From a virus, in IMG/VR virus record IMGVR_UViG_3300010354_000216, positions 1 to 38,942 of that record: a DNA stretch of 38,942 bases; one strand, written 5' to 3'. Position numbers and translations under genes: made by a program. Positions 6,993-15,400 of this stretch are shown here, piece after piece (position 1 is the first letter of the stretch; each line of letters begins with the position of its first letter). The notes below the pieces were generated by a model. The model saw only the letters and a list, made by a program, of their open reading frames with translations, was not told the DNA's origin and did not search any database.

Positions 6993-7295
6993 ATGCACCC
7001 TCGCACAGTTCTAATGGCAGCTGCGGCAGGCGCCGTTGTTCCTACCGAGTATGGTAACATTTTGGATCGACCTACTTTCGGTTGGCTCAATCGCTCCAGC
7101 CAATACTACATGGGGCCTGACTCTCTCGGCGAGCCTTACCCTTTCAACCCCACAGTTCACCACTGGAAGGAAGGCGAGCCTTACTGGTCTCAAGGTCCGG
7201 TGAGAAACACCACCAACCAGTTTACTGGTTACCTGTACCCTCGCCCTGACACTGACACCCCACCTCCGTTGAGCGATCTGGTGGTCCCGGTCTGA
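6993..7295 (+). CDS. small Pro/Tyr/Trp-rich protein of unknown function
   Basis: 100 aa, ATG 6993. The first 16 residues (MHPRTVLMAAAAGAVV) are hydrophobic and Ala-rich, like a short signal or membrane-contact segment, but there is no clear cleavage site. The rest is rich in Pro, Tyr, Trp and Asn (STQYYMGPDSL-like, then GEPYWSQGPVRN, then YLYPRPDTDTPPP) with little predicted helix. An alternative ATG at 6980 opens only a 25-codon frame. Function unknown. Confidence 0.55.
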   Translation: MHPRTVLMAAAAGAVVPTEYGNILDRPTFGWLNRSSQYYMGPDSLGEPYPFNPTVHHWKEGEPYWSQGPVRNTTNQFTGYLYPRPDTDTPPPLSDLVVPV

Positions 7296-7296
7296 G

Positions 7297-7323
7297 TTTA
7301 CGACCCCCGTAACCCACTATACT
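7297..7323 (+). promoter_or_regulatory. possible promoter of the DNA polymerase gene
   Basis: The 50-base gap before the polymerase holds TATACT at 7318-7323 and a weak TTTACG at 7297-7302 with 15 bases between. The -35 match and spacing are poor. The start at 7346 has no Shine-Dalgarno sequence. Confidence 0.3.
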
Positions 7324-7345
7324 AAAATTACGACAACCTAACGCC

Positions 7346-10108
7346 ATGAAACTCACTGAACTTGGTTACCCTGTGCTCTCCGACGATCTTCACAGCAAGA
7401 TTTTCGGCAAAGAACAGCGCCCCAAGATGAGCCGTTTGTCCATTGACCGTGCTAAAACTTTGCTCGGTCAGTTTGGCGTTTCTGTGCCTGTTGACCACCC
7501 TGAGAATCTTTACGATGGCCCTTTGCCATTGCCAGATCTTCAGGGTGATTTTTTGCGCGATCATTTCGAAGCCGTCGCAACCAAACAAGTAGGACGTTAC
7601 AAGCAACTCGGGGAACAATTCGCGAAGGCAAATTTGCCCCAGCTGCCTCCGATGACCGTGGTGAGATTTAACCCTGGCTGGGTTCGCTACGAGTTTGTGG
7701 ATGGGCAATGGGAAATCGAGAGTGTGCCTCACCCGCTTGAAGAAGCCTTCACATTTGACACCGAGACTTTTGTTCAAGGCGGAAGTTTCCCGATCATTGG
7801 CACCGCTCTGTCTGACAAAGCTGCCTACCTTTGGCTTGCGAAGGAACTGATTGACCCCTCCGTTCCCGAAGACGATTGGGACTCTCTTGGACTGATCCCG
7901 ATTGGCGAAAATCGGTTTGTCGCGGGGCACAACATCTCCTACGATCGCGTTCGCGCCCAAGAAGGTTACGACCTTCATAGAACCAAACCCGAGAACTTCT
8001 ACTTTGACACACTATCTGCACACGTTGGCGTTTCTGGCCTTGCCGGTGGCCAGCGCTGGCTATATGTTCTGGCTGCTAAGGACCCTGAGAACCTTACTCC
8101 TGAAGAAAAGCGAAAGCTGAGATACGCCCCCAAGTGGCTTGAAGAAGGAGCTACAAACTCTCTAGTTGCTTGCTACAACTATTACGTCTACGAGATCAAG
8201 AAGTATTTCGGAGACGAAACTGTTAAGCCGCTTGGCGCCAGCGACAAAAAAGTTCGAGACATTTTCGTCAAAGCAGAGAACTTGTCTCAGATCCGTCAAC
8301 TTTTGACTCCCGCTGTTGAGTACGCACTCAACGACGCTTACTACACCGCTGAGTTGTTTCAATCGTTGTGGCCGAAGTACCTGGACAGCACCCCTTCAAT
8401 GACTGCGCTTTGCGGTCACTATCACCTCAATGGTTCGCTGATTCCGCTTGTTCCCGATTGGGGTGACTGGATTGAAGGCACAGAGAAAGTGTACCACCAG
8501 TTTAATGACGAGATGACGGCTCTCTGCAAAAGATTGGCCTTAAACGCCTTTCAAACTTGGGACTCTTTTGAGACCGAAGAAGAAAAAGAAGCCTGGCTTC
8601 AAAAGGACCCTTGGCTGTCTCAACTCAACTGGACTGTTGCCAGCCGGAAAGGCAAGTACGCGGGCATTCCTCATTGGTTTCGTCCATTCGTCAAAGACCC
8701 GAATCAGCACATCGGAGTCAAGTCCGATCTGGCTCACTTGGTACTCAACCTGAGGTGGGAAGGCCAACCAATGGAGTTGACAAAAAGCAACGGTTGGTGT
8801 TACCGCAACCCTGAGACAGGCAAGCTTGAAAAGCTCCCTCACCCTAAAGGCAAAGGAGACAACGTTGGCGGCGTGTTCTCGAAAGATTTCGTCAATGACA
8901 TGGAAGTGGGGCGCCTGAGCAGTGACCTGCCGGAGGCAAAACGCGCTCTGGAAATTGCTAACGCGACTTCATACTGGACCTCAGTGCGCAAGCGTGTGAT
9001 GGACCGGGTGTTTCTCCGTGCGGTAAACCCGCATGGGGAAGATGCCCTGGTAACGCTGCCCGAGATCCTTTGCCACGGCACAGTCACTCGCCGGACAGTT
9101 GAAAGCCTTATGGTGACAATGTGCTCCACGAAAAACTGGCGGATCGGCACCGAACTTAAGACACGAGTTCAAGCGCCCGACGGCTGGAAGATTGTGGGCG
9201 CTGACTTTGACGGCCAGGAGATGCAGATTGCTTCCATCTACTCTGACCGCTGGGAAGGTGGCTTTGTTGGTTGTTCTCCTTTCGGCTATAATGTTCTGTC
9301 GGGTTCAAAAGAGTTGGGTACGGACCCGCACAGCGCCCTGGCTAAACTTTGCGGCATTGACCGCAACACAGCCAAGATCGTTGGGTTTGCTATCCTGTAT
9401 GGCGCAGGAGCCCGAGCCGTTCAAACCTACATCCGTCAAAAGTACCCTGAGAAATCTCCAGAAGAAGTGAAGAACATTGCGTTCAAACTTCTTAAGAGTA
9501 AGAAGGGTGTGATGAGAAAAGGTTTGTACGAAGACGGATTCGACTCCGGTTGCTTCAACTTCATGGAAGAGATTGCCATGCGCAGCCGCGTGCCCCAGCT
9601 GCCTTGTTTGGGCACAAAAATCTCCACTGCGATGCGGCCCGCAGCCGTTGGCGACGACTTCAAAACTTCGCGAGTGAATTGGACGATTCAATCCTCTGGC
9701 GCAGAGATTCTGTCGATCATTCTGACTTCCGTTCATTGGTTGGCAGAAGAGTACAAAATCCCTTGCCGCTTCATCCTGAGTATTCACGACGAACTCTGGT
9801 TTATGGCCCCAGAGCGTTATGCTGAGCAGTTTGCTGTGGTACTTCAAATCGCTCACATGTACACCTGGGCACTGTTTCAATCATCAGTTGAAACCCCTGA
9901 TCTGCCTTTGAGCCGCGCCTATTTCTCCTCGGTGGCGATTGACGATCGCCTTCGTAAAAAGCCAACCGAAAGGACTGTCACCCCGTCCAACCCCCACGGT
10001 GACAGCGAGCCCCATGGTGTGGAGTACTCCATGACTGAGCTTGCTGAACGTGGCGCCATCGCCAAACTTACCACTCGTTACGAAACTATCAAGAAAGGTC
10101 TCCTGTGA
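7346..10108 (+). CDS. family A DNA polymerase of the mitochondrial Pol gamma type
   Basis: 920 aa. It carries both a 3'-5' exonuclease and a polymerase domain. Exo I is FDTE (D138, E140), Exo II GHNISYDR (D200) and Exo III YALNDAYYTAELF (D330). Polymerase motif A is GADFDGQEM (D620), motif B is R673-NTAK677-IVGFAILYGAG, motif C is IHDE (H814, D815, E816). Similarity to animal Pol gamma goes well beyond shared family A motifs, e.g. VSGLAGGQRWLYVLAAK after Exo II, GCSPFGYNVLSGSK and GTDPHS before motif B, and TSRVNWTIQSS, DLPLSRAYFSSV and TPSNPHG near the end. It is the presumed replicative polymerase, copying phage DNA in the host cytoplasm. F681 aligns with human Pol gamma Tyr951. No accessory (POLG2-like) subunit is seen. 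Stop and next ATG share an A (TGATG). Confidence 0.95.
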   Translation: MKLTELGYPVLSDDLHSKIFGKEQRPKMSRLSIDRAKTLLGQFGVSVPVDHPENLYDGPLPLPDLQGDFLRDHFEAVATKQVGRYKQLGEQFAKANLPQLPPMTVVRFNPGWVRYEFVDGQWEIESVPHPLEEAFTFDTETFVQGGSFPIIGTALSDKAAYLWLAKELIDPSVPEDDWDSLGLIPIGENRFVAGHNISYDRVRAQEGYDLHRTKPENFYFDTLSAHVGVSGLAGGQRWLYVLAAKDPENLTPEEKRKLRYAPKWLEEGATNSLVACYNYYVYEIKKYFGDETVKPLGASDKKVRDIFVKAENLSQIRQLLTPAVEYALNDAYYTAELFQSLWPKYLDSTPSMTALCGHYHLNGSLIPLVPDWGDWIEGTEKVYHQFNDEMTALCKRLALNAFQTWDSFETEEEKEAWLQKDPWLSQLNWTVASRKGKYAGIPHWFRPFVKDPNQHIGVKSDLAHLVLNLRWEGQPMELTKSNGWCYRNPETGKLEKLPHPKGKGDNVGGVFSKDFVNDMEVGRLSSDLPEAKRALEIANATSYWTSVRKRVMDRVFLRAVNPHGEDALVTLPEILCHGTVTRRTVESLMVTMCSTKNWRIGTELKTRVQAPDGWKIVGADFDGQEMQIASIYSDRWEGGFVGCSPFGYNVLSGSKELGTDPHSALAKLCGIDRNTAKIVGFAILYGAGARAVQTYIRQKYPEKSPEEVKNIAFKLLKSKKGVMRKGLYEDGFDSGCFNFMEEIAMRSRVPQLPCLGTKISTAMRPAAVGDDFKTSRVNWTIQSSGAEILSIILTSVHWLAEEYKIPCRFILSIHDELWFMAPERYAEQFAVVLQIAHMYTWALFQSSVETPDLPLSRAYFSSVAIDDRLRKKPTERTVTPSNPHGDSEPHGVEYSMTELAERGAIAKLTTRYETIKKGLL

Positions 10109-10296
10109 TGAAAAAAGTCCGCAAGCCTCGCGTCGTTTACGCTTCCGCACAAGAGTTGACCGGTTGCCACAACATTTACTACCTTGTCACTCCCTACGAC
10201 AAACGCGGCAGGGAGATCCCCTCCTCGGTTAATTGCGCCTACAATGCTGAGTACTACGACTACAACTCTGCGTTGAGAATGGCTCAGTCTCTCTGA
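10108..10296 (+). CDS. small basic Tyr-rich protein of unknown function
   Basis: 62 aa from ATG 10108, which shares its A with the polymerase stop (TGATG); GTG 10105 is also in frame. Basic start (MKKVRKPRVVYAS), then ELTGCHNIYYLVTPYDKRG and a Tyr-rich end (YNAEYYDYNSALRMAQSL). It is probably translated by coupling to the polymerase. No family recognised. Confidence 0.6.
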   Translation: MKKVRKPRVVYASAQELTGCHNIYYLVTPYDKRGREIPSSVNCAYNAEYYDYNSALRMAQSL

Positions 10297-10303
10297 GAAT
10301 GTT

Positions 10304-10597
10304 ATGCCTTTCCCTTTGCCCTTGTGTCCCGACCTTCGTAAAATAATCGTAGACGACTGGTTAAACGATGTTCAAGACAGGTTAAGCCTAGGGCAACCGG
10401 AAAACGCGGAGCAAAGCTGGAGGATAGCTAATAAGATTTACCTTGATCTTCCTCCCGGTTGCGGTGACACGGCTCTAGAGGGCAGGCTTTACCAGTTGAG
10501 GGTAAGTTTAGACAACCTCTCAATCACAATCAATGAAGACCGTGAGCACCACCCCAACCGTAACCGCTGCCAAGGGGGAGAACACCCAAACATTTAG
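10304..10597 (+). CDS. protein of unknown function
   Basis: 97 aa, ATG 10304. Mostly helical sequence with an N-terminal Pro-rich MPFPLPLCPDL. Its last 22 codons overlap the start of the tail chaperone gene in another frame (65 bases), a larger overlap than elsewhere in the window, so either the end of this gene or the start of the next could be misjudged. No family recognised. Confidence 0.5.
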   Translation: MPFPLPLCPDLRKIIVDDWLNDVQDRLSLGQPENAEQSWRIANKIYLDLPPGCGDTALEGRLYQLRVSLDNLSITINEDREHHPNRNRCQGGEHPNI

Positions 10598-10853
10598 CAC
10601 GACTCTCAGAGACGGTCGCGAAGTCACCATCCGAGAGATGACTGGCCGGGATCTTATCTATATGGAGAAAGAGCTAGGCAAACTGGGTGAGTTTGAAAAG
10701 GCCATGAGGATCGTGGAGCGCCTGATCGTGGGAGACGTTAAATTGACCTACGACGAAATTGTTGACCTTGGTGTCAACGACTACCGCAGACTCAATGATC
10801 TGGTCGAAAAGGCCAACGGTGACGACGCCGAAGGAGAAAACTCCCCAAAATAA
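10533..10853 (+). CDS. tail assembly chaperone (gpG-like product)
   Basis: 106 aa. Contains GREVTIREMTGRDLIYMEKE, typical of phage tail assembly chaperones (short helical proteins with a T-x-R-E-x-T-G-x-D motif), followed by helices (KAMRIVERLIV, DLVEKANGDDAEG). These proteins coat the tape measure during tail assembly and are usually made in a short and a frameshifted long form. The gene ends TCC CCA AAA TAA, so CCCAAAA, a canonical -1 slippery heptamer, sits right at the stop; the -1 frame continues open to 11257. ATG 10533 has no Shine-Dalgarno sequence. Confidence 0.75.
   Translation: MKTVSTTPTVTAAKGENTQTFSTTLRDGREVTIREMTGRDLIYMEKELGKLGEFEKAMRIVERLIVGDVKLTYDEIVDLGVNDYRRLNDLVEKANGDDAEGENSPK
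10831..10853 (+). promoter_or_regulatory. predicted -1 programmed ribosomal frameshift site (CCCAAAA)
   Basis: Heptamer C CCA AAA at 10844-10850, in the correct register for -1 slippage, is followed at once by the zero-frame TAA (10851-10853). AAGGAG at 10831-10836 sits seven bases upstream and may act as a stimulatory Shine-Dalgarno as in dnaX. After slippage reading continues ATA ACA GTT and so on into the downstream open frame. Confidence 0.8.
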
Positions 10854-11257
10854 CAGTTGAAGATTGCGAAGACTTTAGTTACTTGGTGTGGCTGGATGGG
10901 TTCGGTCCCGTCCACATCCGCGAAGTTATCCCCAAAGATTTCTACTTCACTCAAATTCTTCGCAACCAAAACAAAAGTTTTATCCCTTTAATTGAGCGCC
11001 TGATCCTGAACCCTGAGTGTTTAGATGAGATCTCAGCTCCCTGCTTTCGAGCTTTTGTGAACTGGGCAGCCGACAACCTTCTGAAAGAGTCAGTCTACAG
11101 CGCTGAAGACTGGATGGAAATAGCGTTCCATTTGTGTAAACAACGCTGGGAAAGTTCGATAGATTGGTTAGAAACTCAACCCATGAGCAAGATTAAACTC
11201 ATGCTTGACATTCTGAACAAGTTTGCGGAAGCCCAGAAAAAGGAGATGAGCAAGTGA
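10850..11257 (+). CDS. tail assembly chaperone, frameshift extension (gpT-like part of gpGT)
   Basis: This -1 frame has no convincing start of its own (the first TTG/GTG codons at 10883-10886 have no ribosome binding site), and the frame is open right back to the slip site. Joined to the upstream gene it gives a fusion of about 241 aa, 106 from the first frame and 135 from this one. The segment begins ITVEDCEDFSYLVWLDGFG and continues with HIREVIPKDFYFTQILRN, then a helical region (CFRAFVNWAADNLLK; MSKIKLMLDILNKFAEAQKK). In siphophage and Mu-like tails the T part contacts tail tube subunits. Its stop overlaps the next GTG. Confidence 0.75.
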   Translation: MTVEDCEDFSYLVWLDGFGPVHIREVIPKDFYFTQILRNQNKSFIPLIERLILNPECLDEISAPCFRAFVNWAADNLLKESVYSAEDWMEIAFHLCKQRWESSIDWLETQPMSKIKLMLDILNKFAEAQKKEMSK

Positions 11258-11667
11258 TCACTGTTAAGTACGGTCCTGGCGGCAAACCTAAAAAGTTAAA
11301 CGAAAATTGGTGGGCGCCAACTCAAAAACAGTGGGCGCCTATTTTGCTGCAAGAAAACAAAAAGTTCTGGGAGGCGGAAACTGACACCCAAGGTAGACCT
11401 TGGGCTGCGTTAAGCCCCCGTTACAAAGCTTGGAAAGTGGCAACCGTAGGAGGTTTGCCAATTCTAATCTTGACAGGCAAGATGCTAAATAGCGCAAAGG
11501 TAAAACCTCAAGGAGAAGGTTTTGCCGTGGATTCCACCTTTTACGGTAGATACCATCAGCTTGGGACAACTAAAATGGTTGCAAGACCGTGGATGGGCGT
11601 CCCTGAGGCCGCTCTTCAACTTCTCCCAGCAATCTCCTGGTCCAACATTTTATCCAAACGAAAGTAA
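11254..11667 (+). CDS. tail completion / virion morphogenesis protein (Mu gpG, P2 gpS-like)
   Basis: 137 aa, GTG 11254 overlapping the preceding stop with AAGGAG upstream. It has the family signature: TQGRPWAALSPRYKAWK, PILILTGKMLNSAKV, then YGRYHQLGTTKMVARPWMGV. Members of the phage virion morphogenesis family act in tail completion or head-tail joining. The C-terminus is basic (SNILSKRK). Stop and next ATG share an A (TAATG). Confidence 0.8.
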   Translation: MITVKYGPGGKPKKLNENWWAPTQKQWAPILLQENKKFWEAETDTQGRPWAALSPRYKAWKVATVGGLPILILTGKMLNSAKVKPQGEGFAVDSTFYGRYHQLGTTKMVARPWMGVPEAALQLLPAISWSNILSKRK

Positions 11668-12023
11668 TGGCACGACGTAGAGCAAAAAGCACCGATGGCA
11701 CGTTTATTGCCGACAATCCTGACACCCCAGGTGTCAACGAGGCTTGGGAAGAAAGCGCCCCCGGCGATCAATTGACTCACCTTCAAAACCCGGAAGAACA
11801 AGACGCTTCTAAACTTGCACCGGCTCAACCCAAAGAGGAAATTGAGACCAATGTGCGCAAAAAACTCGGGCGCAGGGCCGACGAAGACCCGTTTATCCCC
11901 TCTCATCCCGCGCAAGTGCTGGAAGACGCCAGAAAGATTGCCGAAGAAAAAGGCTTTCAGATGAACCGTGGTACCGAAGTTGGTGCTCGATTGATTGCCG
12001 CTGCTCGTAACAGAGGACTATGA
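11667..12023 (+). CDS. small charged protein, probably virion-associated
   Basis: 118 aa. Basic N-terminus (MARRRAKSTDGTFIADNPDT), an acidic, Gln-rich middle with little order, and a C-terminal region with helix (PAQVLEDARKIAEEKGFQM) and ARLIAAARNRGL. Similar short proteins occur between head-tail genes in several phages, but I cannot name a family. Overlaps the genes on both sides, so it belongs to the tail-completion operon. Confidence 0.6.
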   Translation: MARRRAKSTDGTFIADNPDTPGVNEAWEESAPGDQLTHLQNPEEQDASKLAPAQPKEEIETNVRKKLGRRADEDPFIPSHPAQVLEDARKIAEEKGFQMNRGTEVGARLIAAARNRGL

Positions 12024-12382
12024 AAACATTCCCCTTTCCGCCTGGTATGGATTGGGGTAAACTCGGCTTCACGCTGTACTCAAACTCACTGAGTTATCGA
12101 GAGGTTTTGGAGCAAAACCCGCAGTGGACTGTCACCGAGTTGCCTCCCATTGGCGCTGTTTTAGAGGTTACCGGAGGGCTCGAAACAGGAAGACTGCAAG
12201 GCAGTCCCCTTTCTTTTGGGGCCAACTCCGTTGGGGTGACAGATGCTATTTTTCCGTTTGACACGGTGGATAGCTATTTATCATCGTTAAACAAGTATAG
12301 CGCCGCTGCTCTTAAATCAGTTGAAAAGGTTAACGGCCTGTCAATGGTGAGTACTCCTGCAATCACTGGGTCAGAAGGGTAA
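12020..12382 (+). CDS. tail protein X / LysM-like protein
   Basis: 120 aa, ATG 12020 overlapping the previous stop. The first 50 residues (DWGKLGFTLYSNSLSYREVL, then EQNPQWTVTELPPIGAVLEV) match the layout of the P2 gpX/LysM-like tail protein family: a helix, a LYG-like turn, LxxNP and a hydrophobic end. The rest is Ser/Gly-rich with no motif. Such proteins are found in the baseplate and tail hub of contractile phages. The stop codon TAA is within a GGGTAAAAC element. Confidence 0.55.
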   Translation: MKTFPFPPGMDWGKLGFTLYSNSLSYREVLEQNPQWTVTELPPIGAVLEVTGGLETGRLQGSPLSFGANSVGVTDAIFPFDTVDSYLSSLNKYSAAALKSVEKVNGLSMVSTPAITGSEG

Positions 12383-12385
12383 AAC
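12377..12385 (+). promoter_or_regulatory. GGGTAAAAC element (4 of 11), start of tail sheath leader
   Basis: Contains the TAA stop of the upstream gene, 108 bases before the sheath ATG. The leader 12383-12484 holds no gene; it ends with a strong ribosome binding site, AAGGAGG at 12460-12466. Confidence 0.5.
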
Positions 12386-12484
12386 TCACTGTCTAGACCC
12401 GTCTCTTTGGCCTACGGGCACCACAGCTGGATTCATCCTCGCCAGCACAAAGAGAAGGAAAAGGAGGAACATTTTCTGAAAAAC

Positions 12485-15400
12485 ATGGCAACTTTCTCCC
12501 TCGGTGGCGGCGTAACTCCTGGCGCACCCGGCGTTTACATTAATGAAAGAGCTGGCAACGTTGCTTCTGCAGCAGTGGCCGACTTTAGCACAACCTATCT
12601 TCTGGTGGAAGCGCCGGAAAACGCATCTACAACGGTGTTTCCGTTCAACAAACCCATTGCCATCACATCACTAAGTGATTACAAGGCTTTGGTGGGTGGC
12701 ACAGTCCCCACCGGTCGCATCACTAAGCTTAGCTACAACGTTGTTGACGCCTTCTTCAAGAATGCCCAAGTCGGTGACCTGCGCGTGGTCAGAGTTGGCA
12801 CCCCCAACCAAATCGTTGAGATTGAAATTTTCCCTTCTGGTGAAAAGATCGGCACCTCCGGTTTGCCTTCTGCCCTTCAGGCCGGCAACGTAGTTTACGC
12901 TCAAATCGTACTGAACGGCACCCGTCTAGTGGCTGGAGACGGTTCCACCGGTTACAGCGCTGAAGGGGAATGGCTGGGTGTACCCGTCACGATCCCTGTG
13001 GATTATGTGGCTGGTGATGAAGCGAACAACCGTCGCATTTCTGCCGCTATTGTTAACGCAATTGCCTCCGCGATCGAGTCCAACCCTAGCATTGCAAGCT
13101 CAGTCTACGTTCGTAGCTCCGGTTTGGTCGTTGACCTTGACCCCACCTCCAACTCTCAGAACGGTTTCATCAACGTCGCCGCAACCACTTTTGGCGGTAC
13201 CGTTTCTGTTGTAACACAGGTGACTCCTGTCGGCTCTATTCAAGTTTTGACTCAGGGCACTTACGACATTCAAAACATTGTTGGCCTTCAGCAAAACGCT
13301 GTCCGTGTTCCTCAGGACTACATCCAGTGCCTGAATACCGCTTTCGACGGTCAGCGCGACCAAGGTTACGTTATCACCCCTACAGCCTACGCCCAGTTTG
13401 ATGCGGCTGGTAGAGCTGCTGTGGGAGCTGCGGGGACCGCTCTGGCGGCAGACAACAACTACAAGTGGATGCACTTGGCAGATTGCGGTCCTTTCCTTGT
13501 TACCGACATTAACGCCTACAGCAACTTCACCCCTCATGAGGCTGCCGAAGACTTGACCACCGGCAGTAAGTACCTGGTCGATAATGCTGTTTACACATGG
13601 GTTGGCTCCGATGTTACTTACACTCGCCTGAACCACCAAACTCTGGTTGGCGGGTACAACGCTCTCCCCGCAGTTGCTGAATCGGCGAACACGGTTGCAG
13701 ACGGACAAAAAGTTGGTCTGCTTGACTCAGCTGATTTTACATTCACGTCCACCGGTGGTTCCGCCAACATCGGTAAGTTTACAGTCAGCGGCAACGTCTG
13801 GCCAGTTGATTACCAAATTCAAGAAGTTACCTTGAGCAACAAAGGTGCAGACTTCTCCAGCTTGCCTGACTCCGTTTACGTGATTGCTCCTCCGGCTGAT
13901 TCTGCCGTCTACGGTCCTTACCCTACAGAGGTGTACATCGCCCTCACCGCTGCTGATGCCACTGCAATCTTGACTGAGGTTTTGGCGTCCGGGGGCTCTG
14001 TCAACCAGACAACTCTTCCTGCCGGTGCTTTTAGCGTTGGTTCTCCTACCGGTTCAACCGTTAAGGCAACCTACACCACTCCCGCCTGGAACCTTCCTGT
14101 TGAGATCAACGGTCAAACTTCTAACCTGATTGAGAACATTTCCGGTGCCACCGCTGGAGTAAACACCCTTCACCTTCCTGGAACTTTGCAGAACCCTACC
14201 GACACTTACCGTCTCGGTTTTGTTTCTCGCACTCTGTTCAACCCCTCCGCTCAAATTTCTACTGGCACTGGCACCTATGCCGGCAAAGCAGTGTTTGACG
14301 TTGCTAGCCATGGCTTGCAAACCGGTTACAAGGTGTTCTTCACCCAACCCGTGCTCGATGGCATGACGACTTTCCTCGCAGGAAGCAACCGCAATGCGGT
14401 GCAAGCTTACTACGTGAAAGTCATTGACGGAGATACTTTTGTTCTGGCTAACAGCCTGTCCAATTTCTCCGCCGGCTCTTACCTTTCTGCTCCCACTGGT
14501 TCTGTCTCCACTAAACCAACTATTCTGTACACTTCCACTCTCGGCGGCAGCACAACTGCTGTGAACTTGAGTGAGTTGGCCTCCGTTTCTTTGATTCGTG
14601 GCCGCAAGTACGGATTTGCGAGCGGAACTATTGCCAACCAGGCTGCCAACGCAACTTCCGCCCCCACTCCGTCTAGCTCCAACCCCACCGTTTCGGTGTT
14701 TTTGAACGACAGTCGCACCATTCTGGGTGCTGAGCAAATCTTCCCTTACGGTGAAGATACAAGTGCAGGTTACTTGGACGGTTTGCAACTGGTTAGCCCC
14801 GGTTCTTCTACTACCGTTACGGCAAACTTCATTACAACCCCTACTGTTGACCAATCTTACGCCTCCGAAGCGTATATTGTGCCCGCAATTAACGCAATTT
14901 TCGGCGGTGAGTTTGACCCTACTGCCACCGGTTCTCTGGCGCTGGCCACCAGCTACGTTACCGCAGTGGGTCTTGCAAACGGCGACAATGCCGCTGACCT
15001 TCAAGGCGAAATCACTTATCTTGACGGTGTGTATTTCGACGTTGTTGACTCCGGTTACGCGCCCGATGGCACTACCGCAGTTGTTAACGGTGATCGTATC
15101 GCAGTTGTGTTCAACGGTTCCTCTTACGGTTGGGTTGTTGTTCCTGCTGCAAGTCTTGGTGGAGATTTGACCTCTGTTGGTCGCGTTCTTTACGGAGCCC
15201 AAGTCGAACTGTCTCTTACTCCGGAGCAAACCCCTCCTGCCAACCTCTGGCGCTTTGATGCGGTGACTTCTACCGAAATCATTGACCTGGCTCTGCGTGG
15301 AGTGGGCTTCAACGGCGAGCCCCAGGCCGTCTTTGTTGAGGCTGGTGTGGATAACGTCACTCGCTTGTACGATGACAGCCAAAGATACTTCAACCCTCAA

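Noticed and set aside
12407-12484. N-terminal extension of the sheath frame upstream of ATG 12485
   Set aside because: It would begin at a non-ATG codon and encode a Lys/Glu/His-rich stretch, while ATG 12485 has a strong ribosome binding site and the family-typical N-terminus.
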